DNA of 39,287 nt. Source: Parendozoicomonas verongulae (GTDB lineage: Bacteria; Pseudomonadota; Gammaproteobacteria; Pseudomonadales; Endozoicomonadaceae). A program made the position numbers and the translations under genes. Numbering within the stretch: position 1 is the stretch's first letter; the number at the start of each line of letters is the position of its first letter. The stretch lies in NCBI RefSeq assembly GCF_009711465.1, contig NZ_SMME01000841.1, forward strand, positions 1 to 39,287, in the 5' to 3' direction. Of this stretch, positions 25,269 through 33,313 are shown piece after piece. Under the pieces are notes generated by a model. It worked only from the letters and a program-made list of their open reading frames with translations, was not told the origin of the DNA and did no database searches.

Positions 25269-27573
25269 CGATTACACCTGTCATATTCGCATGGGTACCA
25301 CGCCAGCCAAACCTGCGCAGCACCGCAAGCACAGCCAGAAACAGTACGATGAAAGCGGCAATCCAGCTGGCAGAAGAGCCAGGGTGTTTGCTGAAAGTAG
25401 CCACCTGATAATAAAGAGATGCCACGGTATAGCCAGCATAAGTTGCCCAGGCACCCACCAGCCACATATAACCTCGACCAGCTTCCCGGTTCACTGCTCC
25501 CATGGCTGCCACACAAGGAGCGTAGAGGAGAACCATCAGCAAATACGCAAAGGCAGAGTGGGCGTTACCGAATGCTGTGAGCATAGAGCCGTAAGTCATC
25601 TCGTTCACGCCTTGTTCATCTGCTGCTACAGACTCATCATCAGTGGTACCCACATTCATTTTCAACGGGTCGGTCAGAGTATCTTTCATCGCAGCCAGAT
25701 TATCTGGAATGCTGGCCAGTGCATCGTGTACACCCGCCATAAAGTTGAATTCACCAGTCTCTTCGCCAGTACTGCTGTACAGAGAGTCCAGGGTGCCGAT
25801 CACCGACTCCTTGGCAAACAAGCCCGTAAACAGGCCAACCGCCGCAGGCCAGTTATCTTGTTTCATACCCATAGGTGCAAACACCGGTGTAATGGATTGA
25901 CCCACACGACTGAGGACAGATTTATCTGTATTCTCATTGCCCCATGATCCATCGGTGCCAAGAGAGTTCAGCACACCCAGAACGGCCACAACAATTACGA
26001 TGGTTTTACCAGCACGAATGATAAAGGACTTCAGACGATCCCAGGTCCTCAGCAGCATACCTTTCAGGGTTGGCAGGTGGTAGCGTGGCAGCTCCATAAC
26101 AAAGGGGGTGGCCTCGCCGGGCAGAAGAGTGTTCTTCATAATCAGGCCAGTGAGTACCGCTACCGCAATACCCGTCAGGTAAAGGGCGAATACAACGTTC
26201 TGTCCTGTCTCGGGGAAGAACACCACCGCAAACAGTGCGTACACTGGCAGGCGGGCACCACAGGACATGAACGGGCTCATCAGGATAGCTAACTTACGGT
26301 CCCGCTCCTGCTCCAGAGTTCGGGTGGCCATAATGGACGGCACGTTACAACCAAAGCCCACCAGCACAGGAACAAAAGCCTTTCCGGGCAACCCCAGTAC
26401 ACGCATGGCACGGTCCATAACAAAGGCAGCCCGTGCCATGTAGCCTGAGTCTTCCAGAATAGAGAGGAAGAGATACAGGCCCGCAATAACCGGAATAAAG
26501 GTGGATACTGTCTGAATACCACCACCAATACCGTTGGACAGCAGTGTTATCAGAAATTCCGGAGCCCCCATGCCTTCAAGCACATAGCGAGTCCCGTCAA
26601 CAAAGATGGTACCAAAGAGAATATCGAAGAAATCGATAAAAGCGTTACCTGCGTTAATCGCAAATAAAAACATCAGGTACATAATGCCGAAGAAAATCGG
26701 CAGGCCAAAAGCACGACTCAGAACCACAGAGTCGATTTTCGCAGTCATGGATTTGCTGATGCTCTGGCTGCGGGATACGGAATCACAAGTCAGAGTATCA
26801 ATAAACTTATAGCGGGCATCGGCGAAGAGGATATCAACCTCTTCATCTTCCGCAGCCTGAAGCTCATTACGGGCTGCAACAACCTCTGCCATAGCCGAAA
26901 CGGACATCTGGCTTTCAAGGGTCTGATCACCTTCCAGAAGGCGTCCGGCCAGCCACTTTTCATTCACCTGCAGCTGTTTCGCCGTAGCAGAAACGGTGCT
27001 GTTCAGTTCAGAGAGTGCCTTCTCGATGGCTGGAGTGTAACGAACGCTGACACGTTCATCTTTCTTGCCCTGAAGATAAATTTCAATCGCTTGCTTGAGA
27101 GGCTCTGTCCCTTCACTACGGCTGGCCACAACAGGCACTACATCGCAGCCCAAACGTTTAGCCAGCTCTTCAGCATCAATTTTGACACCCTTCTCTTCGG
27201 CTACATCCATCATGTTCAGAACCACCATCATAGGGCGATCCATCTCAAGAAGCTGAGTAGTCAGGTAGAGGTTACGCTCAATATTGCTGGCATCCACAAT
27301 ATTGATGTATAGGTCGGCCTCATTGGCCAAAGCGTAGTCGCGGGCGACTTTCTCATCGATAGATGTGTTGCCTATACCAACATCCAGAGAGTAGGTTCCG
27401 GGCAAATCAACCAGCTCAATGTTACGGCCCTGGTAGGCGTATGAGCCGGTTTTCTTTTCAACTGTTACACCGGGCCAGTTGCCTACCTGCTGCTTCGCCC
27501 CTGTCAGGCTGTTGAACAGCGTTGTTTTACCGCAATTCGGGTTACCGAGAACAGCTACAGTTGCCTGAACCAT
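25258..27573 (-). CDS. feoB: Ferrous iron transport GTPase FeoB
   Basis: This is the inner-membrane Fe2+ importer with an N-terminal G domain. Its 771 residues match the family. G motifs are GNPNCGKTT (10-18), DLPGTYS and NMMD; the membrane part has the two gate motifs GFGCNVPSIMATRT and the SCGARLPVYAL segment. The ATG at 27573 is preferred over an upstream in-frame start at 27591 because AAGGAGGGG lies 7 bases before it. The gene overlaps the 3' end of feoA by 32 bases and feoC by 11 bases. Control is by Fur and FNR sites in front of feoA. Confidence 0.96.
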   Translation of the reverse strand: MVQATVAVLGNPNCGKTTLFNSLTGAKQQVGNWPGVTVEKKTGSYAYQGRNIELVDLPGTYSLDVGIGNTSIDEKVARDYALANEADLYINIVDASNIERNLYLTTQLLEMDRPMMVVLNMMDVAEEKGVKIDAEELAKRLGCDVVPVVASRSEGTEPLKQAIEIYLQGKKDERVSVRYTPAIEKALSELNSTVSATAKQLQVNEKWLAGRLLEGDQTLESQMSVSAMAEVVAARNELQAAEDEEVDILFADARYKFIDTLTCDSVSRSQSISKSMTAKIDSVVLSRAFGLPIFFGIMYLMFLFAINAGNAFIDFFDILFGTIFVDGTRYVLEGMGAPEFLITLLSNGIGGGIQTVSTFIPVIAGLYLFLSILEDSGYMARAAFVMDRAMRVLGLPGKAFVPVLVGFGCNVPSIMATRTLEQERDRKLAILMSPFMSCGARLPVYALFAVVFFPETGQNVVFALYLTGIAVAVLTGLIMKNTLLPGEATPFVMELPRYHLPTLKGMLLRTWDRLKSFIIRAGKTIVIVVAVLGVLNSLGTDGSWGNENTDKSVLSRVGQSITPVFAPMGMKQDNWPAAVGLFTGLFAKESVIGTLDSLYSSTGEETGEFNFMAGVHDALASIPDNLAAMKDTLTDPLKMNVGTTDDESVAADEQGVNEMTYGSMLTAFGNAHSAFAYLLMVLLYAPCVAAMGAVNREAGRGYMWLVGAWATYAGYTVASLYYQVATFSKHPGSSASWIAAFIVLFLAVLAVLRRFGWRGTHANMTGVIGAK

Positions 27574-27808
27574 TGCACCCCTCCTTCTCAATCAATACGC
27601 ACTGGGCTTCATTTCGACGCAAGCTCAAACTGAAACCACGAACCTCAAGCTCAATTGGATCTCCCATGGGGGCTCTGCGAATGACTTTAAGGCCTGTCCC
27701 CGGGGTCAGCCCCATAGCTAAAAGCTGTCGGCGATAGTTACCTCCGCCGGCATAACCGGATACCCGGCCGCCTTCGCCGACACTGAGATCGCCTAGTGTT
27801 GATGACAT
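27542..27808 (-). CDS. feoA: Ferrous iron transport protein FeoA
   Basis: This is a small cytoplasmic SH3-like protein needed for FeoB activity. The 88 residues have the family pattern LLAMGLTPGTGLKVIRRAP, then GDPIELEVRGFSLSLRRNEA. The C-terminus has an unusual added tail with three cysteines (KEGCNGSGNCSCSR), encoded over the start of feoB. The ATG at 27808 follows AAGGAG at 7 bases; a TTG one codon earlier is rejected. It is the first gene of feoABC. Confidence 0.93.
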   Translation of the reverse strand: MSSTLGDLSVGEGGRVSGYAGGGNYRRQLLAMGLTPGTGLKVIRRAPMGDPIELEVRGFSLSLRRNEAQCVLIEKEGCNGSGNCSCSR

Positions 27809-27948
27809 CAAAAACTCCTTAGTACGACGGCAATATGGTTTACCGCTTGGTTATAAACACGAGCTTGCCGCCTGCTCAGTTCCGCAGATTCACTAGACGT
27901 TAAAGAGTGTTTGGCGTCTGGCTGCATGAACGCGAGCCTAAATATAGA

Positions 27949-27967
27949 GATAATGAGAAGCGTTATC
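27949..27967 (-). promoter_or_regulatory. Fur box before feoA
   Basis: GATAATGAGAAGCGTTATC matches 16 of 19 positions of the Fur consensus (GATAATGATAATCATTATC). It lies about 140 bases before the feoA start, so iron repression of feoABC is expected. Confidence 0.8.
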
Positions 27968-28068
27968 ATCTGGAAAAACCAGAAAAATTCTGTTAACGTC
28001 CACATTTTAGCTGGATTTTGTAAACAAACTGTTAGTGCGAATCATACTCAATAAGAGTTTTGTAACTT

Positions 28069-28082
28069 TTGATGTGTATCAA
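28069..28082 (-). promoter_or_regulatory. Perfect FNR/Anr box before feoA
   Basis: TTGAT-GTGT-ATCAA is an exact FNR site. It sits about 105 bases upstream of the Fur box and 261 bases before feoA, in the 325-base gap between the mdlB-like stop and feoA. The pair of sites copies the E. coli feo logic: anaerobic activation and iron repression. Confidence 0.8.
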
Positions 28083-28090
28083 GTTTTCGG

Positions 28091-28109
28091 GCAGGGTCAT
28101 CAGCCCTGC
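28091..28109. terminator. Possible terminator hairpin after the mdlB-like gene
   Basis: GCAGGG/CCCTGC with a 7-base loop lies 25 bases past the mdlB-like stop. There is no T-tract on either side, so it may be only an mRNA 3'-end hairpin. Confidence 0.3.
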
Positions 28110-28133
28110 TTGTGGAAGGCTTTTATGGGGTAT

Positions 28134-29933
28134 CTAAGCCCCCACAATCAATTGCTCCTCGCTGTCCATTTTCACTACTTTGCTCTGGGCCTGATACATA
28201 TCTCTGTACAACCCATTCCGCTTAAGTAACTCCCGATGATGTCCCCGTTGAACAATGCGACCTTTTTCAAGCACCAGAATCAAATCGGCATCTTCAATCG
28301 TGGTCAGGCGGTGAGCAATAGCCAGCGTCGTACGCCCCTGGCGCAGGGTAAACAGAGCCGATTTAATAGCCTGTTCGGTTTCGCTGTCTATATTCGCCGT
28401 GGCTTCATCCATTATCAAAATGCGCGGATTCTGAGCCAGCGTCCGGGCAAACGACAACAATTGCTTTTCACCACTGGAGAGGGACTGACCACGTTCACCC
28501 AGCACCTCCTGAAAGCCATCAGGCAGCTTCTCGATAAACCCACTGGCCTGCACGTGGCCTGCCGCTTCGCGCACAGCCTCTTCGCTGATGTCACAGTGTC
28601 CTAGATGAATGTTCTCCGCAATGGTGCCCTGGAACACGAATGGCTCCTGAAATATCAACCCCACCTGCCTGCGGTAAGGCTCTTCTGCAAACGATTCCAG
28701 AGGCTTGTCGTCTACCAGCACGGCACCCTTTTGATAGGGATAAAAGCGCATCAACAGATTCACTATGGAACTTTTGCCACTGCCGGTATGACCAACCAGT
28801 GCCACAAACTGTCCAGACTCTACGGTGAAAGAGATGTCGTCCAGCGCCTGCTGCTTGCCATCGTATGACAATCCCACTTCACGAAACTCAATTTTTCCGC
28901 CGAGCACCTCTTCAGTAGAAGTACTGCCCGTTGCGTTATGGTCGTACTGATTATCCACAGGCTCATCCATCAACTGGAACACCCGCTCCGCCGATACCAC
29001 TGACTGCTGCCACACCTGCATTTGCATGGTGATATGAGTGAGAGGCTCAAACATCCGGTCCAGATAATTGATAAACGCATACAACAACCCGATTTCCACT
29101 GGGCCAGTGAGCGCCTGCCCGGTAAAGCCACCCACAACCAAAGCCAGCGCCAGGGCTGACGTCAGGTGCACCATAGGGCGCAACAGCAAACCATTCACCA
29201 GTACCAGTTTACTTTGAACCTCTCGGTACTCCTGGCTCACCTCGCCAAACTGCTGGTTCACCCGCTTCTGTTGCCCTAAAGCCTGAATCGCGGCCATGCC
29301 CTGAATAGACTCATTGATACGGGTGTTGATATCACTCAACACTGAGCGGGAACGGTGAAAAATCGGGTGACTGTATCTCTGGTACAGAAAAACACCACCG
29401 AATATCACCGGCAAAATCGCCATACAAAACAGCGCCAGTCGTAAATCCAGCAAACTCATGGCAATCAGCACACCCACCAGCGTCACTATACCGCGCACAG
29501 TACTGGGCAACGCCTGTACAAACAGGTCGCGAATGGTTTCAGTATCATTCGTAATCCGTGATACCAGTTTACCCACCGGCTCCTTGTCAAAGTACGCCAT
29601 GGGCAGCAGAAACAGGTGATGAAACACGTCCCGTCGCACATCATGTACAACAGAAAGCGCCACCCGCTGAAACATCATCTCCTCCCACCAGGACATAAAG
29701 CCAGCAATGATGTATATGGCAATAAACGTCACACCCAGTGTAACGAGCGCGCTTTGCTCCCAGTTGCCCGGCACCACATGCCCATCAATAAACTCTTTCA
29801 CCAGAACAGGGGCGTAGAGAGTCGCAGTTGTACCCGTCAGCAACATAATAAAGCTGACCAATATGCGCCCCCGGTAGGGCAACCCGTATCGTAGCAGCCT
29901 GATGAAGTGCTGCCTTTTTTCGGAAGTCTTCAT
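28134..29933 (-). CDS. mdlB: MdlB-like ABC exporter half-transporter
   Basis: This 599-residue protein fuses a six-helix membrane domain (residues ~1-320) to an ATPase domain. Walker A is GHTGSGKSS, the signature is LSSGEKQLLSFARTLAQNPR, and Walker B is ILIMDEATAN with the catalytic glutamate intact. It pairs with the upstream MdlA-like half to form a heterodimeric exporter. Substrates of MdlAB are not settled (drugs, lipids or peptides). The ATG at 29933 is chosen because GGAGG lies 7 bases before it; the ATG at 29939 is only one base from that site. It follows the mdlA-like gene by 60 bases. Confidence 0.9.
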   Translation of the reverse strand: MKTSEKRQHFIRLLRYGLPYRGRILVSFIMLLTGTTATLYAPVLVKEFIDGHVVPGNWEQSALVTLGVTFIAIYIIAGFMSWWEEMMFQRVALSVVHDVRRDVFHHLFLLPMAYFDKEPVGKLVSRITNDTETIRDLFVQALPSTVRGIVTLVGVLIAMSLLDLRLALFCMAILPVIFGGVFLYQRYSHPIFHRSRSVLSDINTRINESIQGMAAIQALGQQKRVNQQFGEVSQEYREVQSKLVLVNGLLLRPMVHLTSALALALVVGGFTGQALTGPVEIGLLYAFINYLDRMFEPLTHITMQMQVWQQSVVSAERVFQLMDEPVDNQYDHNATGSTSTEEVLGGKIEFREVGLSYDGKQQALDDISFTVESGQFVALVGHTGSGKSSIVNLLMRFYPYQKGAVLVDDKPLESFAEEPYRRQVGLIFQEPFVFQGTIAENIHLGHCDISEEAVREAAGHVQASGFIEKLPDGFQEVLGERGQSLSSGEKQLLSFARTLAQNPRILIMDEATANIDSETEQAIKSALFTLRQGRTTLAIAHRLTTIEDADLILVLEKGRIVQRGHHRELLKRNGLYRDMYQAQSKVVKMDSEEQLIVGA

Positions 29934-29993
29934 TGACATTCCTCCATATATTTTTTGCCTGCCTCTTCCTTCTATTTATTCGTACTTACTTTA

Positions 29994-31748
29994 TTAAGCA
30001 CTGAGTTTGATCGCTTCTGTGGTTTCCATGGCCTGCCTCTCAAAAATACGGGCATACCAGCCCCGCTCAGCCATCAGCTTATCGTGGCTTCCAATTTCGG
30101 ATAAACAGCCACCGTCCATCACAATCACCTGATCAGCCTTATACAGATTGGTCAGTCTATGGGTAATCAGAATCACCGTACCGGGGTTTTCCCGATTCAG
30201 CAGGTTATCGAGAATCCGTGCTTCGGTCTGCATATCCAGTGAACAAAACGCATCATCCAACAGCAGGTAATCAGCATCCAGCAACAGGGCTCGGGCTATC
30301 GTTAACCGCTGCTTCTGACCACCGGACAGGTTCACCCCCTTCTCCCCCAGCAATGTTTCATAGCCTTCAGAAAAACCCAGAATATCATCATGGATACAGG
30401 CTAGCTTTGCCACATGCTCAACATCTTCACGGCTGGCCTCTGGCCGGCCAAAAGCAATGTTTTCAGCAATACTGGCAGAGAAGAGAAACGGCTCCTGGGA
30501 CACCAGAGCAAACCGGTTACGCAATGCATCAAGGCTCACAGTATCGTGATTAACTCCACCGATGCGTACATCGATACTTTCCCTATCGTACTGTCTGAGC
30601 AGTAAACGGAACAAAGATGTTTTACCACTGCCGGTTCGACCGCACAGCCCGACAAAGCTGCCCTTCTCTATGACAAAGGAAAACTCTTCCAAAGCACGGT
30701 TCCGGGCTGTGGGATAAGTAAACCCACGGGAGCTAAAAGCAATATTGCCATCCAGCACAGTATTGTTTTCAGGGGCAGAATCTTTTACATCAGGTTCAAT
30801 CGCCAACAGTTTATCCAGGCGCTTCAAAGAGGCATTGCCACGCTCCACAATATTGAACAGCCAGCCAAAGGCAAACATGGGCCAGATCAGCAAACCGAGA
30901 TAGATAGTGAATGTCGTTAATTCACCGACTGTCATCAGCCTTTCAGAAATTCTCCATGCCCCAAAACCCAGGCTGCTCATGGTTGCCAGCCCCACACACA
31001 GGGAAATAGTCGGATCAAAGAGTGCATCCACTCGAGCTACCTGCATATTGGCATTCACGTTTTTGTCAGACTCTTTGGCAAACTTCCGCTTCTGGGCATC
31101 AGTCAGATGGTGCGCCCGTACTGCTCGCACACCGGAAACAGCTTCCTGCACCCGATTATTGAGTTCGGAAAACGCTTCCTGAGCAGCCCGAAAGCGTTTA
31201 TGCAGAAGATTGGCATAACGGGACATCAGCCAGGCCATAACAGGGAATGGCACCAATGCCACAGCCGTTATCTCCCAGCCGCAAATCCAGATCATGGCTG
31301 CAATCACGGCTGTACCGGCCACAATAGAGTCCACCAGTGTCAATACCCCTTCTGCCACCGTCATTTCCAGTGCGCGAATATCATTGGTAGCGTGGGCCAT
31401 CAGGTCACCGGTTTGATGCCGTTGATAAAACTCAGGCGACATCCGCGTCAGGTGGTGAAACAGGCGGGCTCTCATAATCCGTCCTAATTCAATAGAGCCA
31501 CCAAATAACAGCAGTCTCCAGCCATTACGCAGGATATAAATAGCCACACCACACAGGGCAATAAAACCCACTGTTGCATAAATATCCACAGACAGAAGAT
31601 TGTTTGCCTGAATATCATCCACCAGCCTGCCCACCAGCCATGGGGGAAGCAGTTCAATCAGTGAAACAAGAATAAGAAACAACACACAGAAACAGTAACG
31701 TATCCAGTGTCGTCTAAAGAACCACCCCAGGTTCCTGAAAATAGACAT
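29994..31748 (-). CDS. mdlA: MdlA-like ABC exporter half-transporter
   Basis: This 584-residue protein has the same membrane-plus-ATPase layout. Family matches to MdlA are strong (HPEFYLRH-type motif as SPEFYQRHQTGDLMAHATND; MFAFGWLFNIVERGNASLKR; HVAKLACIHDDIL). Walker A is GRTGSGKTS and the signature LSGGQKQRLTIARALL, but Walker B ends LLLDDAF: aspartate replaces the catalytic glutamate. Such degenerate sites are normal in one half of heterodimeric exporters. The ATG at 31748 follows AGGGGG. Upstream are two short leader ORFs on the same strand. Confidence 0.9.
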   Translation of the reverse strand: MSIFRNLGWFFRRHWIRYCFCVLFLILVSLIELLPPWLVGRLVDDIQANNLLSVDIYATVGFIALCGVAIYILRNGWRLLLFGGSIELGRIMRARLFHHLTRMSPEFYQRHQTGDLMAHATNDIRALEMTVAEGVLTLVDSIVAGTAVIAAMIWICGWEITAVALVPFPVMAWLMSRYANLLHKRFRAAQEAFSELNNRVQEAVSGVRAVRAHHLTDAQKRKFAKESDKNVNANMQVARVDALFDPTISLCVGLATMSSLGFGAWRISERLMTVGELTTFTIYLGLLIWPMFAFGWLFNIVERGNASLKRLDKLLAIEPDVKDSAPENNTVLDGNIAFSSRGFTYPTARNRALEEFSFVIEKGSFVGLCGRTGSGKTSLFRLLLRQYDRESIDVRIGGVNHDTVSLDALRNRFALVSQEPFLFSASIAENIAFGRPEASREDVEHVAKLACIHDDILGFSEGYETLLGEKGVNLSGGQKQRLTIARALLLDADYLLLDDAFCSLDMQTEARILDNLLNRENPGTVILITHRLTNLYKADQVIVMDGGCLSEIGSHDKLMAERGWYARIFERQAMETTEAIKLSA

Positions 31749-31883
31749 AATACCCCCTGGTTTTCCAAAGAGTGCGGATATAAAAGCTACGCTATGCAGC
31801 CTGCAATAACGGGCATTAAGTACTATCTATGGCAGGGAGGTCAGGACTCCGCTCTTGCCAGCAACCGCATTTTTATCACAGGC

Positions 31884-31937
31884 CTACATGCCGGCATGAA
31901 CCGTTGTTTTTGCATTGGTGTTTTGGGCGATTATCAT
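31884..31937 (-). CDS. Short leader ORF 2 upstream of mdlA (17 aa)
   Basis: This tiny ORF encodes MIIAQNTNAKTTVHAGM. An AAGGGAG ribosome site lies 8 bases before its ATG. It lies between leader ORF 1 and the mdlA-like gene on the same strand. It is either a translated leader peptide or chance; the strong ribosome site in a region with no other gene favours a leader. Confidence 0.35.
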   Translation of the reverse strand: MIIAQNTNAKTTVHAGM

Positions 31938-31966
31938 CACACTGACTCCCTTAGCTGTTGTCATTA

Positions 31967-31987
31967 TTACCTATACGTAAGGCCCAT
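31967..31987 (-). CDS. Short leader ORF 1 upstream of mdlA (6 aa)
   Basis: This encodes MGLTYR with an AAAGGAGT ribosome site at 6-base spacing, stronger than that of the mdlA-like gene itself. Ribosome-stalling leader peptides are known before some ABC resistance genes, so a similar role is possible but not shown. The rest of the 353-base gap 31749-32101 holds no other feature except AATAAAT tandem units at 32071-32091. Confidence 0.35.
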   Translation of the reverse strand: MGLTYR

Positions 31988-32101
31988 ACAACGACTCCTT
32001 TGAGAGGCAGCACCAGTGTCAGAAGCCTTTACCCCATGCCTCTGTAAACATACAATCTGCCCATACAATCAATAAATAATAAATAATAAAGTCTCATTCT
32101 C

Positions 32102-33313
32102 ATGATAAAGCGTAAAGGATTTCGTCAGCTCACATTATCCAGTGCGGTACTGCTTTCCTGTGTGGGTTTAGCAGCCGGCCTTTCAAACATGGAGAAGTCT
32201 GCGGAGGAGGAAGAACCTTTCGATACCGTACTGACTGTTACAGCCAAAACCCTCACCCCTGAATCCCTCTCCTTCGCTATCCAGAGTCAGGGAACCGTTC
32301 GTCCTTCCACAGAAACAGGAATGGTCACTGAAACCAGCGGGGTGGTTACTCACATCTCCCCCACGTTTGTCAGTGGTGGTCTTCTTAAAAAAGGTGACCT
32401 GCTCGCCACCATAGACGACAGCGATTACCGTGTTTCTCTGAAGCAGGCGGAGGCTGCCCTCGCAGCCAGTAGAGCACGTTTGCAGGAGGAAGAGGCTCGT
32501 TCTGAGGCAGAAAAAAATAACTGGTTAAACTCCTATAAGAGCCAGGGAAAAACACTGACCGAGGCTCCACCTTTGTTGTTGCGTACCCCTCAGGTTAAAG
32601 AAGCCCGTGCTAACGTGAAAGCCGCCACTGCCCAGCTGGAGAAAGCACAACGTGACCTGGAACGCACTTACATACGAGCACCTTACGACGGCATGGTGCG
32701 CGAACGCGCTATCAACCTTGGGCAATTCGTCTCCAAGGGGAGTCGTGTTGGCTCTGTTTTCTCTGTGACCAACGCTGAGGTACGGCTCCCCATCAAGCCA
32801 TCAGACCTTTCTCTGATCAATCTTCCACGACCCGGCCATATTCTGGATACAGAGATTGTTGTAGAGCTTACCCAGCAACAGGGCACCCAGACTGTGACAT
32901 GGCAAGCGGAGTTAAACCGCGTTGAAGGTGTGGTCGGTGAGCAGAGCCGTATGCATTATGTGATTGCCACCATCCCTGACCCTTACAATCTGGACACACT
33001 GACTGGTTCCCCTCTAAAGATGGGAAGCTTTGTTCGAGCCGCTCTTCAGACTCCTCCTATAGACGACTTACTCAGTTTGCCCCGTGGAGCGGTATACGGC
33101 GATGGAAAGATTCTGTTGATTGATGAGAACAGCACCCTGCGTTTCCAAAAAATCACCCCAGTTCATGCTGATGAAAACAATATCTACTTCCGCACTGCAA
33201 CCAAAACCGGTACCACAACGCGAGTGTCTCTGACGCCGCTCTCTAATCCGATTGAAGGGACGGCAGTCACGGTAACAGCCAGTACTGATAACAGCACAGG
33301 AGCTATCTTGTGA
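32102..33313 (+). CDS. RND efflux periplasmic adaptor (HlyD/AcrA family)
   Basis: This 403-residue adaptor links an inner-membrane RND pump to an outer-membrane channel. A membrane anchor/signal (residues ~10-27) is followed by the barrel-sandwich half-motif GVVTHISPTFVSGGLLKKGDLL, a coiled-coil hairpin rich in Ala/Glu/Lys (about 115-195), the second half-motif TYIRAPYDGMVRER, and a beta-barrel domain. The ATG at 32102 has no good ribosome site. Its stop overlaps the pump start by four bases. No outer-membrane factor gene is present, so a TolC elsewhere is presumably used. Confidence 0.9.
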   Translation: MIKRKGFRQLTLSSAVLLSCVGLAAGLSNMEKSAEEEEPFDTVLTVTAKTLTPESLSFAIQSQGTVRPSTETGMVTETSGVVTHISPTFVSGGLLKKGDLLATIDDSDYRVSLKQAEAALAASRARLQEEEARSEAEKNNWLNSYKSQGKTLTEAPPLLLRTPQVKEARANVKAATAQLEKAQRDLERTYIRAPYDGMVRERAINLGQFVSKGSRVGSVFSVTNAEVRLPIKPSDLSLINLPRPGHILDTEIVVELTQQQGTQTVTWQAELNRVEGVVGEQSRMHYVIATIPDPYNLDTLTGSPLKMGSFVRAALQTPPIDDLLSLPRGAVYGDGKILLIDENSTLRFQKITPVHADENNIYFRTATKTGTTTRVSLTPLSNPIEGTAVTVTASTDNSTGAIL

